Source: Siphlonurus alternatus
Taxonomy: Eukaryota; Arthropoda; Insecta; Ephemeroptera; Siphlonuridae
Length of the DNA stretch: 64,000 nt
Reading direction: 5' to 3'
NCBI GenBank assembly: GCA_949825025.1
Contig: OX463781.1
Coordinates: 20,529,630-20,593,629 of the forward strand
Made by a program: the position numbers and the translations under genes
Shown here: in pieces, positions 25,148-37,074 of the stretch
How the letters are laid out: each line of letters opens with the position of its first letter
Position numbering within the stretch: the first letter of the stretch is position 1
The notes under the pieces: model-generated
Told to the model about the DNA's origin: nothing
Seen by the model: the letters and a program-made list of their open reading frames with translations, nothing else
Database searches by the model: none

Positions 25148-25647
25148 TTGTGTAAACACTGTAAACTGTAAAATTAAATATTTAACTATAATAAACTGCA
25201 AAACAAATTATATGGGAAATTTTATTTTATTTTGCAGACATTTTACACACATAATTATATATATTATATAAGCAAGACAAATTCATGAGATTACATAATA
25301 TATGTATATTATTTATTTTGTTTTCGTTTTTATTTCATTTTTTCCCCCACACTAAAAATACATAAATAAGAAATTCTGAGATCGTTTTCTGATTCATTTT
25401 ATAAAACATCACAAATAATTTCATAAAATATTGACCCTGTGGCATTTTGAACAACCCAGATTTCATTTTAACTAATTAATTAGTACGATGATAAAAAAAA
25501 ATACATAAATAAATAAAAAAAATGTGTTTTTATCGAACAAAAATATGACTGGTGAAAAAAGAAAGAAAAAAATATCGGTAAAACTAAATTTACGTCAGTT
25601 AAAATTTCCTAGGCAACACGGAATGTACAGATAAGTAGAGAGATTTT
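25148..25647. other. 3' flank of DPM3
   Basis: AT-rich sequence, probably including the DPM3 3' UTR. No further feature seen. Confidence 0.4.
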
Positions 25648-26984
25648 TCACTCTTCGATGATACCATTGGCCACCATAAACTTCTTTGCTTCTTTTATTT
25701 CCTGAAGAATAAAGAGAAATTATGTAAGCATTATAATAGCATTGGGTCTTGAAGAAATTAAGTAATGTTTTATGTAATTTGTTGTATCAGCCAAAGATGT
25801 TAGTTATATTATTGTAACCTTGGTTGATCTAAATGTTTAATGGTCAATAAATTCAAAAAAAAAAAAAAAATGGAAAAAAATATAAGCTAAAATAAAACTA
25901 TTTAAGGGTAAGGTAACGCCACCAATGTTAAAAAAAATCCCTCTCACAAAAATTCTGAAAAAAATTTAAAATGTTCTCCTCTACACCCCCTATCAGTAGC
26001 TAAAATATCAGGTATACAAATACGATCTAGTTTTTGAGTTATGAATTTTTAAAGTTGACCAATTTAACATGGGAGTTTCATTTCTCCATGTTAAAGTAGT
26101 CAACTTTAAAAATTTATAACTCAAAAACTAGATCGTATTTGTATACCTGATATTTTAGGTACTGATAGGGGGTATAGAGGAGAACATTTTAAATTTTTTT
26201 CAGAATTTTTGTGAGAGGGATTTTTTTTAACATTGGTGGCGTTACCTTACCCTTAATATAGTATAAATTTTAGTTCATACAAGTATTGAACCATCATCAT
26301 CATCATCATCATCTTTTTTTTTTTTTTTTTTTTTTAGTAATTATGTCACAGATACATAAAAAGAGGTAGAGTACACCCAACGCCAAATCTAATGCGAAAA
26401 TCTCGGGGAGGCAACTCTGTGTTTGTAAGGGCCAGGACCATCACGATAATGAGGGTTGGCATCGCGGTGAACTTTGATGTTGTTTATGACTTAATTACAC
26501 TCTCATTTCTTTCATTATTCCGCAAAAAGCAGAGGAAAAACAATCAAGTAATTTATAAATAACATCAAAGATCGCCGCTCTGTCAACCCTCATCATGAGT
26601 GACAGGTGGGTCATCATCGTGATGGTCCTGGTCCTTAAAAGCACAGAGTTGCCTCCCCGATATTTTCGCATTAGATTTGGCGTTGGGTGTACAAGCTGTC
26701 ACATTTTAATACTGAAAAATAGTATATCAATAATGCCTAGATTAAATACGCTAAATAAAACATTTTCAAGGCTTTCTGGTTTGATGTAGCTTATTATATT
26801 TTTTCAACAACGACAACAATTATCTCAATTTGGAAATTAGCTATCAAATTATATTAGCACAGTTAAATTAAGTTTGTTCTACAGGTTCTATGATGGCTTA
26901 CAGCAAAATAGTCTCAAGACCCTAGCTGATGCATGTTCTTATTCAGTATATAATAATATAAACAAAATTATTTTATTTCCTGTG

Positions 26985-27018
<34 letters not shown>

Positions 27019-27757
27019 CATTTGCTTATAGACTGAGCAGAGAGCAAGTACATTTTGAATAACTACAGTAACTGTATGTTTTTCATACAGTTTTCAATAA
27101 TTTCAAGTTGCAATACCTCCATGCCACAGTAAGCAAGCGTGAGCAACAGATTGGACTTACTTTCTGCAGCTCCTCAGCAGCTTCCTGGCAGTCATTGAAG
27201 TTGAACGTTCGCCACAGAACCACCGTGGCCGCATACACCTACAACATCACATGAGCAAATCAGTCAATGCAAAGTACTGTCTTTTTTTAAGTACAATACA
27301 ATTACACCTAACTTAAACAGTACTGAATGCATAACCTAAGACGATATATATTAATGCTCTGTATCATATTGTATGAATACACATCATACTGTACAGTCAC
27401 TATATAGTAGTACACAGTATGCATACTTACAAACTGTATGCATACAATTAAATAATTAATATCAAAATTTCGTTTGCACAGTTGCACGTTGTTGTTCTTT
27501 TTCATACAATTAAAACATATATGCATACTGTATGCATATTTATGTACTATGCATACATTATTTTGTGATCTATCTACAATTTTACTTACAGCGAATAGAA
27601 CAAGGAAGATGAAAGGTGACGCAATAACTAGTTGATTAACAAGAGTTTCTTTCACAACAGAGGCAAGCCCCTCTTCCTTCAGGATGTAATAGGCTGATGC
27701 AGTCCAAATGCAGGCCAAAGGAAGTAGAATCGAGAGCCATTGCGTAAGTTTCGACAT
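25648..27757 (-). CDS. DPM3: Dolichol-phosphate mannosyltransferase subunit 3, three exons
   Basis: Predicted 99-aa protein. In animals DPM3 is a small ER membrane protein that tethers and stabilises the catalytic DPM1 subunit of dolichol-phosphate mannose synthase, which supplies mannose for N-glycans, GPI anchors and O-mannosylation. Exons on the minus strand: 27757-27590, 27238-27161, 25701-25648. All introns are phase 0 and GT-AG. The N-terminus MSKLTQWL closely follows the family, so I chose this ATG over one 15 bases upstream. Two hydrophobic segments (about residues 6-27 and 42-58) are followed by WRTFNFNDCQEAAEELQKEI, the conserved FxDCxEAAxEL region that forms the DPM1-binding tail. 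The length fits the family (about 90-100 aa). The two introns hold a family A foldback, foldback H and a (TC)n run. Confidence 0.92.
25906..26252. repeat. Foldback element family A, copy e (opposite orientation)
   Basis: TTAA at 25902-25905 and at 26253-26256 flanks a complete element. The asymmetric core reads as the reverse complement of the core in copies c and d, so the element is inserted in the other orientation. It lies in DPM3 intron 2. Confidence 0.88.
26367..26693. repeat. Foldback H in DPM3 intron 2
   Basis: TACACCCAACGCCAAATCTA near 26373 pairs with TAGATTTGGCGTTGGGTGTA near 26672. GGCCAGGACCATCACGAT and its complement are mirrored further in. The open frame at 26595-26789 is part of an arm. 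Confidence 0.87.
26987..27015. repeat. (TC)n microsatellite
   Basis: A TC run inside DPM3 intron 2. Confidence 0.9.
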
Positions 27758-28412
27758 GTTGCTGTAAAACACGGTATTATAACGTTAACATCATTCTAAT
27801 TTATCGGTTAATCAGCGCGCGGTTTAACTAATTACTATTATCTGAAATAATAATAATCACGTTCTGTGAGAATTTAAAGAAATGAGCCACATCAACAAAA
27901 AGAGGGATGGGCAAGAAAACTTTCAGACTTAATTTTACGACTCTGTCACACCGCAATAAAACAGCCACAACAAACTTAATAATGTTTAATTTTTACACAA
28001 ATATTACCTCTAATTTTTTGAAATATTCAAAACATAAACTACGTCTACGAGAGCAACAAACAAACAATAAAACACAGAGCTATTTCTATTATTTCCAACC
28101 ACAGACAATAAATTGTGTTCCAACCGAATAAAATCATAACAAAGATGCGTAATATAACGCTCACTTAGGTTTGAGCGGCAGATATTTAAATTGAAATATT
28201 GATGGTGGAGACAAAAGCAGGGTCTCTGAGACAAAAAAGTCAGAGAGAGAGCCTTATTACTTATTAGTAATATAGTGTCTCTTCTCTGTCGTCTCATAGA
28301 CGACATAGACATATAATTATAGTGTGTCTCTGGCAAAAGTCTCACCAAATTTGTATAATATGTACTTTTGATAAAACAGATACAATATATATATATATAT
28401 ATAATATATATA

Positions 28413-28448
<36 letters not shown>

Positions 28449-29168
28449 CATGCATTACTTTCCCGCATGACGTCGGCGCATACATGTATTGTTTATATTA
28501 TATATATTATAAGTTCTCACTTATATAATTTTCAGCACACGTACGTGTACTCTAATTTAAATAATAAAGTGTATAATTTATAATTAAATTAATTATCACT
28601 CATACTCGATACTATATACATAACACACTGCATGTTTTTTTTTAGGGTTAATTACACGGATGACACCTAATGCATTTAAAATACTTTTGCGAGCCTCACA
28701 AGTGTGCAGATTATACATTAATTATGTTTTAATTTTTTATTATTATTTCCTATATACAGTATATAATTATATATAAAATTATGTATTCAATACAAAATGC
28801 AAATACAATAAAAAAAATAATATAAATAAATATATAGCTATATTATTACATTGTACATATTATTTAATATTTTTATAATCACACAGGTATTCATTAATTC
28901 CTTTCATATAAATTGATATAGCTAAATTTATCATTGAAATTCATTAATCAATAATTGTTATTGTATGATTGATGATTATGCCATGATATAACTATATTAC
29001 TATAATGCAGCTGAAATTTTTATGGATTAAAAGTTATGACTGTATAATAAAAAATAATAAATTATTAAAATATACACAAATTTCAAGAGTTGAAAATTTT
29101 AATGCCTGTCAACAACAAAAAGTTTACCATATATTCATCTGATTATATCGCAACAGTTTTTCTCATGC
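27758..29168. other. Spacer between DPM3 and the first GST
   Basis: The DPM3 promoter should lie in about 27758-27900. A (TA)n tract lies at 28386-28444. The rest is AT-rich, with the GST 3' UTR at the right end. No other gene seen. Confidence 0.45.
28386..28444. repeat. Interrupted (TA)n microsatellite
   Basis: A TA repeat with a few interruptions. Confidence 0.92.
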
Positions 29169-31361
29169 TTAATTGCTCCTTTTTCTGAGCTCTTCTAAAC
29201 TAGAAAGTGCGCTTTTTGGTGGTGGGTTGTTGAAGTAGTGGTGCAGATCATCCTTGCAAGGTTTCAGACCCTCCCACATCTTTGGATTCTCCTTCTTGAA
29301 GGTTTCGTACCAGCGCGTGACGGTCGGGTACGAACTGAAGTCGAAGGTGGCGGCCTCCATGCACAAGGTGGCTGATGCCAGCGAGATGTCTGCGATCGTC
29401 ACGTGGTCTGCAGACAATATGAAATCTTAATTCTATACTCTACAGAAAATATAGCACTGGTGTTAAGGCGGATTCAGACAACGTTCCTTTATACCAACCT
29501 TGGATTCAGATGGCGACAGCAGCGATCGATGCGACGCGATTTTGACGCAAAAGCTGTGAAATTCTATGCGGCGGCGAATTCGCCGGGAATCGCGTTAATT
29601 ACGATGCTCTTTTTTTTTTAATCGTCAAATATGGCCGCCAATGGATGTTACAGCAAGTGCGCATTATTCGCATCGCGTCGCATGATAAAAATCGCCATTT
29701 GAATCCACCTTTATTTCTTATAAATAGCTACAATATATAGCTATATCATATATAGAAAATTAGAAATAACACGTACCAGTCTGAACCCTGATGGTCAAAG
29801 TTTTCAGATCAACAAAATAACATTTCTTAATGTTACATCATAGATTAACAGAGCATATCTCATAATTAACTCCATTAATTTATTAATTTGGTCATGCATT
29901 TATAGAAATTATTATTCGTGTACCTCCAGCAGCAAAGCAGGTGTTTTGACGTGATAAAATGGTCTCAAACACTGACAACGCCTTCAGCGCTTTCTCACGC
30001 AGCTTATCAGCATCCTCAGTCAGTCCAAAAGCTGCACCAAACTGTGGGGAAAAAATCATATTTAAAAAAATTGACACGTAAGTCAATAAGGATGTGTCAT
30101 GACTGAAAGAAAGACACTTCAAAAACTGACACATCATGCTTGTTAAATAAATAAGTTAAAAAATTATAAAAAATATTGAATACTTAAAAAAAATATCATT
30201 ACAGCTACTCTGACAAGTGAGGTCAGCTACAAGTGTGCTACATGTAATTGCGTATACATTTTTATAATTTTTTCTTTCTGGCTGTACAGTGAGGCCACTT
30301 GAGCTATCGCAGCTATAGAGGGTAGGTATAATATATAATATATATAGTAAAGAATAAGGAATCATATTTCATCTGCCTACATCACATCTGCATATCCTAC
30401 ATATAAGATAATATAGTCATCGCTTCAAAATTGAATATATAATATCAATAATTATAAAAAAAATGCAAATATTTTAACAAATAAAAGTTAGTACATTTGT
30501 ACATTTCCTCATTTTTTTTTCTTCTTTTTTCTTCTTACTTTTTTTTTAATTATCTTTAATTCTGATGTGACGGTATATATATTTATATTTATGTCCTCTC
30601 AACTCTGCAGAGACTCCGCAGTGTACATGCAGTCGTACACGTACGGTGCGTATAGTACAGTATATCGGTATTATTGGTGCTCACGGTGTGGTTGCTGATG
30701 CTGGGGTAAAAGGAGGTTATGTTGTACATGAGTCGGTGGTTGACGATGGCACGACGGCGAGGGTCGCGAGGGTACAGTGACTCTTGGTCCGCACCGTAGC
30801 GCTCGCACAGGTACTGCATGATCGCCACGCTGGAGGAAATTACACCATTGTATTACAGTTATTGCGATATATAAAATTATAAATAAGATCTGGTTCAAGT
30901 AGTCTGTATCACGGAAAAGTAAAAAATATCACAAAAACAATTTTATTGCATTCCAAAATGCTTTAAAAATAAAATATAATATTAAAAATAAAATAAAATT
31001 TATTTTTATTATTTTTTATGCCTTTATTTTTTATTATATAACGAGCCATCACAATTAAAAAAGTAGAAACAATTAAACAAAAAAATTAAATATTTATTTA
31101 CCTTTCACTGAGAAACATTCCATCATCTTCCAAAACAGGTACTTCTTTTTGTGGATTTCTCTAGAAATATAAGAGGACACGATGGAAAACAAAGCAATGT
31201 ATTTTCTTCCGATGTTCACAAACTACCTTGGCGTGCTCCTCAGTGAGATGCTCGCCCTTCATGTAGCTGATCTCGACGGCGGTGAAGGGCTGCTTGAGGG
31301 CCGCAAGGGTGCACAGCACGGCCGCGCTCGGCGGACTGCCGCGCATCATGAACACACGCAT
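29169..31361 (-). CDS. Glutathione S-transferase A, delta/epsilon-like, five coding exons
   Basis: Predicted 231-aa cytosolic enzyme that conjugates glutathione to electrophiles. Coding exons on the minus strand: 31361-31227, 31160-31102, 30829-30685, 30041-29924, 29407-29169, with lengths 135, 59, 145, 118 and 239 and consistent phases. Thioredoxin-like N-domain: candidate catalytic Ser9 in GSPPS, GEHL, the cis-proline pair V52-P53 in EVPVLEDDG, and the glutathione-binding E64-S65 of SES. The helical C-domain has [18 protein letters not shown] and the N-capping box T156-x-x-D159 in TIADIS. The ATG chosen lies directly after CTGCAG, an apparent acceptor from an untranslated first exon near 35866. 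The tail is longer than usual and rich in proline (NPPPKS) and charge. Its closest relative in the window is the gene at 39111-42656. Class (delta versus epsilon) cannot be settled by eye. Confidence 0.9.
29466..29712. repeat. Inverted-repeat element in GST A intron 4
   Basis: TAAGGCGGATTCAGA at the left pairs with TTTGAATCCACCTTTA at the right. GCGACGCGATT-like subarms are mirrored, though imperfectly. It looks like a diverged MITE. Confidence 0.6.
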
Positions 31362-31467
31362 CTGCAGATGGTGGATGACATAAAATGTGTTAGTCAAACA
31401 TTTTTGGTCATCTCATATAAACATTTTACTTATAACGAAATATACGCGTAACACGATGAATTAAAAA

Positions 31468-31775
31468 TTGCTGACAATCGTACATAATAGTACTATTATG
31501 TCCTATAATACTAGATATAAAGATTTGTTTTCCCCTGCTATTCATAGAACATCGGCGTATGAAAATGGACCGCATTATTGTTTCCAAAAATTGTATAATA
31601 ATCTCCCTAGCCATTTAAAAAGTGAAAGTGATATTGTGCACTTCAAAAAGAAGATTAAACTGCATTTACTGGCTATGAACATATATAAAATGGACGATTA
31701 TTTTAAATGAATTTCAAATGTATTTTTGTTGACATGTCTTTGGAAGATGAATAAAATTTGAATTTGAATTTGAAT
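31468..31775 (+). mobile_element. LINE 3' fragment with (GAATTT)n tail
   Basis: A plus-strand frame with YNTRYKDLFSPAIHRTSAYE, FQKLYNNLPSHLKSES and FKKKIKLHLL matches the conserved last segment of non-LTR retrotransposon reverse-transcriptase proteins. The 3' end is AATAAA followed by TTTGAA repeats. Only about 300 bases remain. It lies in the leader intron of GST A, antisense to that gene. Confidence 0.8.
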
Positions 31776-31907
31776 ACATGCAAATGATTAACTTGTGAGT
31801 GAATTGTGGTGTGAGAGAGCGCATTACATTGCAGTGAGTTAAATTGTGGTGTAGTTGGAAATGTCAGGATGAAAAGTTAATTGTGACCCTTTTTTATAAT
31901 AAATACT
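31776..31907. other. Short AT-rich spacer before the GC island
   Basis: Ordinary AT-rich sequence, with GTGAGTGAATTGTGGTGT-like near-repeats. Confidence 0.4.
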
Positions 31908-32690
31908 AGGGTGGGGCCCCGGAGACCCCGGTCAGGGGGTAATGGGACTTAAGGGTGAGGGCCTCCCTCGGGCGGTTAGGGGGGCCCGCCTTTTTGGGGT
32001 GGGGTACGTCTATAGCCCCTTTTACTTCTGTTTCGTGAAAAAAAAAATAAAAAAGTCTGATTCCTTTTCGGGGTCCGGCGCCCCCTTCCCCCCCCCCCCC
32101 CGGGGTGGAACCCTGGGGTCCCCGACTCGGGCAAGGTGTGACGGGAGGGGTGAGTGCCATCTACCCGCGAGTGGAGCCCTCTTTCGATCGGGGTGACGCG
32201 CGTCGTAGGCTCCTTTTTACTCTCGTTTCGTGAAAAAAAAAAGTCTGATCGATGAATCGGTGTCCGGCGCCCCCTTTCTCACCCGGAATGGGGCTGGGGG
32301 TCCTCGAATTTGGCGGGGTGGAAAGTGCGGGGGAAGGGCCGTCTGCCCGCGAGAGGAGACCTCTCTCGGTCGGGGTCACGCGCGTCCTCGGCCCCTCTTT
32401 ACTCTCGTCTCGTGAGAAAAAAAAAGTCTGATCGATGTCTCGGGGTCCGGCGCCCCCTCCCCCCCCCCCCCAGGGTGGGGTTTAGGGGTTCCCGATCCGG
32501 GCAAGGGGGAACGGGAGGGCCGAGGGCCGGCGTCTGCCCGCGTGAGGAGCCCTCTCTCGGACGCCCCGGGGTGGTCGGGGGGAACATTCGCCGCGCGCCT
32601 CGACTCGTGGTGCATGAAAGAGACTCGACGAAAAAAGAAAAAACACGCGGTCTCCGAGTCGCTTCTCGGCGCAGCGACTTTCGAAGGTGA
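31908..32690. repeat. Tandem repeat block R1, unit about 180-205 bp
   Basis: Each unit contains CGGGGTCCGGCGCCCCC, a GCGAG-GGAGCCCTCT segment, GGGGT(C/G)ACGCGCGTC and ends TTTACTCTCGTTTCGTGA, an A run and AGTCTGATCGAT. The A-run/AGTCTGAT anchors fall near 32040, 32235 and 32420. A fourth, degenerate unit follows. Confidence 0.85.
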
Positions 32691-32770
32691 CGGCCCCTCC
32701 CCCCCAGCCCAAGTCGGTGCGGGCCTGTCCTCGGATAGCCTCGGGGGGGGGGGGGCATCGGGTGTAGGGT

Positions 32771-33640
32771 ATAACCTGTCGGCCCCGTGCTTCGTGGTCT
32801 TCACAAGAAGCGAGCGGTCCCAGACCAACTCCACCACGGCGTGCGAGCACCGAGAGAGAGGGGAAACGAAGAAGGGCGTGTAAAATCGTCATCTGGTGAC
32901 CCCTATCGGCTCACCATCCCCACACGACTCTGCGCCACTCGCGGTCCCGTTAGGATGAAATAACCTGACGGCCCCGTGTTTCGTGCGCTTCTTTACTCGC
33001 GGTCCCGTTAGGGTAATTAGCCTGACGGCCCCGTGTTTCGTGGTCTCCACCAAAAGCGAGACGTCCCAGACCGTTTCCCCCACGGCGTTCGAGCATCTCG
33101 AGTGAGTGGAGACAAAGAGAAGCGTGTAAATTGGTCATGCCGCGGCTTCTATCGGCTCACCATCCCCACACGACGTGCGGCACTCGCGGTCCCATTAGGG
33201 TAAAATAACCTGACGGCCCCGTGTTTCCTGTCTTCAGCAGAAGCGAAACGTCCTAGACTGTTTCCCTCACGGCGTTTGAGCATCTCGAGTGAGTGGGGCC
33301 GAAGAGGGGCGTGTAAATTGGTCATCCGGCGACTTCTATCGCCTCATTATCCCCACACGACTCTGCTGCACTCGCGGTCCCGTTGTGGTAAAATAACCTG
33401 ACGGCCCCTTGTTTGTGGGCATCACTACTCGCGGACCCGTTAGGGGAAATAACCTAATGGCCCCGTGTCTCGTGGTCTTCAACAGAAACATGACGTCTCA
33501 GAAGTGTTCCCGCCACGGCGTTCGAACATCGAGCGTGCGATGAGGAGAAGAGCGGCATGTAAACTCGTCATTCGAAGACTCCCTTGATCGGCCGACGACC
33601 CCCACGCGAATCTGCGACTCCCACAGATTGGCAGCGAACG
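32771..33640. repeat. Tandem repeat block R2, unit about 187 bp with a 58-bp sub-duplication
   Basis: TAACCTGACGGCCCCGTGTT occurs with small changes near 32773, 32961, 33019, 33206, 33391 and 33450. Spacings alternate between about 187 and 58 bases, so each longer unit carries a partial duplication. Shared segments include CACTCGCGGTCCCGTTAGGG and CATCCCCACACGAC. Confidence 0.85.
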
Positions 33641-35440
33641 CCGTCCTTCGTGGTTTAATATTTTTCACGTCATCTTGCTCCTCTCATCAGGTGCATGCGA
33701 ATGTAACACGTACGGGGCCATCATGAAATTGAATGAATATACTTCTGACGTGTACCGGTGTTCATCCGTTCGAAATATATGGCACTTCCGTTCCCCCAAA
33801 AAAATAGGCAGCGTCCGTCGGTCGTCACCGGAAGACGGCCGCCAACGAAAACGACGTGCGACGCACGCTGCCTGCCTTTTTATTCCACCTCATGACGTCA
33901 TCGATCGCGTCCCCCCCTCGCGGTGGGCGTACTCGCCGTCCGAGAGGTGCGATGCGGGTTGCTTATTTTTTTGCAACGGAGGCGGCAGGCGAGGAGAACC
34001 CGCAACCGACCCTGCCGCCCACACGAACCGGAAGTGGGGCGGGTGCTTCGCGGCCTCGGCCTTTTTGATTTTTTTTACGATGTATTCATGAACGGGACTT
34101 CCCTACTGGTCCGTTCCCGCCGTCGGAGCGCCCTTCGAGAAATTAGCGGCCGAACGGCGCACTTCCGGTAAAAAAATTTCGCACTTCCGGTCTGAAAAAA
34201 TTTCAGCGAGTCCCTGCGAACGTCCCCGGGGCGTGGCCGTCGTCGAAAACTGAATCGGACGCGCGGTGCGCGAACGGCGATTTCGATTCGTGACGTCACG
34301 CGAAAGGTCCCCCCCACGCCGTTTCCGCGTTTACCGGCCGATCCGTCGCGAGAGGCTTCGTAAATTCGCATCGGGGGCGCCTCCCTTCCCCATTGAAGGC
34401 GTTTCGCCGCGAACCGGAAACGGGCCCCGAAAACCCGTTAAAACCGCCGCGATTCGGTCCTATGGGGTGGGGGGCGAATTCCTCGCGGGCATATTTTTTT
34501 TATTTTTCGTTTCGATTTTTCCGCGAAAAAAATTTCGAAAAAAACGCGTTTTGTCTTTTTTTGGGGGGGAGGGGTTTTTGGGGGGTTTCACCCCCCGAAA
34601 AGTCGGGGGCCGGGGCCGGAGGCTTAACTCTCGAGTCCCGTCACTAAAGCACCCATGGGACGCGAACGGCGGCGGTGGGGGCAAAAAAGGGTGGGGGAGG
34701 AGTGGGGGGTACGGTCGGTTCGGCGACGGCCATGTTGGTTTCCTGAACGAAATCACTTTTTATGCGAAAAAAAAAAGTTGAAAAAAAATCTTGGGGTTGG
34801 GGTTTGGGGGCCGCCGACCCCACCCCAAAATTTTTTTTTGGCCCGCGCTCCCGCCCCCACTTTTCAGATTTGGAATCGGACCCCCGGGGGCCGAGATAAT
34901 TTCGAGGGGGGGGTCCCTGGCAGAAATCAAAAGCGGCTCGCGGTTTTGCGGACACACGGGAAAATTCTTATATACTCGAAATCGAAAAAAGTGTATTATA
35001 GAAGTCATGACGGGGGTCCTCACGGCGAGGGATATGGAATAAAGTACCCCCCGAAAAAATCTAGGAAAAAGAAGAAGCGGTACCCCCGGGGGTCTAAAAG
35101 TGGCCAAAAACGCCCTTTTGAATTTTTAAGGGGGGGCCCTCCCGTGCGAATCCTTGGCCGCCAATGCGACACCTGCTCGGGGCCGGCACGGGCTCTGGGA
35201 AAAAAAGCGGTGGGCCGCGGTCCCATAGAGCCTCGGTCCGAGCAGCCCCCCCGTCCCCTATCTCTTAAGCAGGCGATCCGCGGGGTCACGGCCAGCTTAT
35301 AACGTGGCTAAGCCCCGCCTCCGCTCCGCCGCGGTCTCCTCTACCCGTCTGGCGGTAGTGCGCAGGCGCGCCGGCCGGCCGGTGCACGCGCACTCGCCGC
35401 TCCGCGAGCGGTCGCCTTCTGCCTTCTTCTTTATTTAGAT

Positions 35441-35865
35441 ACTTTTCCTTTCCTCTTTTTCAATTATCTGTTAATTAGCTTCTCGTACATCGGTGGAAAA
35501 ATATTGCATTAAAAATTATTAGAAACTAAATAATTACAAATTAAAAAAATTAAGAAACCACCAACTGTAAATTCAGATTCAATTAATTTACCATCACCTC
35601 TGTATAATTAAATAATAGTGCAATATATAATATTTGTCAGTACGACCAATTTGATTCTAAATTCTAATTAACCTTTATGTGCGCCTCCAACCAATAGCAA
35701 TGTGTTTAATTCTTAAATTTTGTGTCCAATCCGTGACGTTTTTACAACACTATATATATATAATATAAATTTGTAAGAAATAAATATAATGTATTAATTA
35801 TCACACCCATACCACCCATACCTTTTATATAGTTTAGTTATGCATATTATAAGCTTGATAGTTAC
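35441..35865. other. AT-rich sequence between the GC island and the GST A first exon
   Basis: No feature seen. Confidence 0.4.
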
Positions 35866-36000
35866 CTCGATAGCTGGGAGCTGTATGTTGCGAATCTGAA
35901 AGCTGAGAACTGAATGATGATAAGCCAGAAAAAGTTATATGTGAGGACCCTCAACATGCAAGGTCACATTGAGATGAATGCTTTTAATGAACAGTGTTGC
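35866..36000 (-). promoter_or_regulatory. Probable untranslated first exon and core promoter of GST A
   Basis: On the minus strand GAG|GTAACT at 35866 is a good donor whose intron would end at the CTGCAG just before the GST A ATG. Upstream, GCAACACTGTT (plus 35990-36000) and GACCTTGC (plus 35958-35965) recur at matching positions upstream of the GST B gene. The first exon itself is inferred; the shared motifs are seen. Confidence 0.6.
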
Positions 36001-36386
36001 GCTGTTGCCATGCAGTTAAGTCAATATAATATAAATTTAATGTAGAATAAATGTACAGTGTATACGTACACCTTGTATAGTGACAATATGAACTTTAATA
36101 ACATCACCTGCATATATTGCTGAATCATGCTGGAGCTGCAGTTCCAAGAAACATGCAGAGCGGTGCAAATTTTTGGTGAGGTAAGGTTATTATAGGTATA
36201 ATAAGCTGAACAGCTATGGTATAATATCCATAATAACATACATATAATATTATAAATATAAGAAAATATGACACTAGAAGACTTTCACCAAGCCTCTATA
36301 GACTTGAAACGTTTCTGAAAACGTCTAACGATGTTTAAAGAAAATGAATATTTTTATTTTCTGTTTTAAATGTTTTAATCCAATGG
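36001..36386. other. AT-rich spacer
   Basis: Upstream of the first GST. I see no gene. Confidence 0.4.
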
Positions 36387-36703
36387 AGTATTGTCCTAAA
36401 TTTTTTTTATTGCACAAATGGATAGAGCGTGCAAAGTTATGCTACCCTGATTTTTTTCAGATTTTTTAGAGCCCGGGAAGTATTTTTAAAAAATCCTTTT
36501 TGTGACGTCACGCGGCGGCAAGTCCTACCTTTTTCTTAAGGAGCGGCGTCTCGTGACGTCACAAAAATAACTTTCAATAATTTTTTTAAAAATAGTTCCC
36601 GGGTTCTAAAAAATCTGAAAAAAATCAGGGTAGCATAACTTTGCACCCTTTATCCATTTCTGCAATAAAAAAAAATTGAGGTCAATACTCCATAGCAAAT
36701 TAT
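36387..36703. repeat. Foldback element family B, copy 5
   Basis: GGAGTATTGTCCT...TTATTGCACAAATGGATAGA pairs with ...TTTCTGCAATA...CAATACTCC. The centre matches copy 4 (CACGCGGCGGCAAGTCC; GGAGCGGCGTC), with TGACGTCA on both sides (36503, 36554). Confidence 0.87.
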
Positions 36704-36848
36704 CATATGTTAAATTTATTTTTAATACAAATAAATTGCAAAAAAAAAAAAATAAAAAAATATTGTTTTTTACAACACATAAATAATATTAATAAATTTT
36801 ATTATTAAAAAAATTCGTATATAATTTACAGAAGCATGTAACTTTATT

Positions 36849-37074
36849 GGGTGCGATTCACGAAGCAGTTAGCCAGGTTTCTAACCACTTTTAGCTTCAA
36901 CCACGTTTAACTATACCTGATTAAACTAAATTTTACATGTTTAACCACCTAGTTAACCATATTTAGCTTCATAAAATTAACGTAAATAAAAAACTAAATG
37001 AATTATCTAGTTAACGTGGTTAAGCTAAACGTAGTTAGAAACCTGGCTAACTGCTTCGTAAATCGTACCTCTTC
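36849..37074. repeat. Inverted-repeat element I (MITE-like)
   Basis: GATTCACGAAGCAGTTAGCC at the left pairs with GGCTAACTGCTTCGTAAATC at the right. Inner TTTAACCA / TGGTTAA motifs are also mirrored. About 226 bases, with no coding capacity. Confidence 0.82.

Larger units (their letters stand above)
31908..35440. other. 3.5-kb GC-rich island inside the GST A leader intron
   Basis: Composition changes abruptly from very AT-rich to strongly G+C-rich at about 31908 and returns at about 35440. It contains two tandem-repeat blocks (31908-32690; 32771-33640), long G and C homopolymer runs, CpG-rich sequence, paired ACTTCCGG sites (34161, 34183) and CCGGAAGT (34028), and TGACGTCA at 33893 and 34291. 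Long open frames (for example 34655-35302, 32310-32690) occur on all frames and both strands, as expected where stop codons are rare. None shows a recognisable domain, so I call none of them coding. It resembles a ribosomal intergenic spacer in style, but I see no 18S or 28S sequence. Confidence 0.8.

Noticed and set aside
27308..27589. A longer first exon for DPM3 running past 27590
   Set aside because: The frame continues into low-complexity residues, whereas splicing at GCT|GTAAGT joins in phase to the conserved DPM3 tail exons.
32771..33640. CRISPR-like array
   Set aside because: The repeats are long and nested, without short unique spacers, in a eukaryotic intron.
34655..35302. Long open frames in the GC-rich island, up to 215 codons
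   Set aside because: They overlap open frames on every frame and strand, are Arg/Gly/Pro-rich, show no domain and are explained by the rarity of stop codons in GC-rich repeats.
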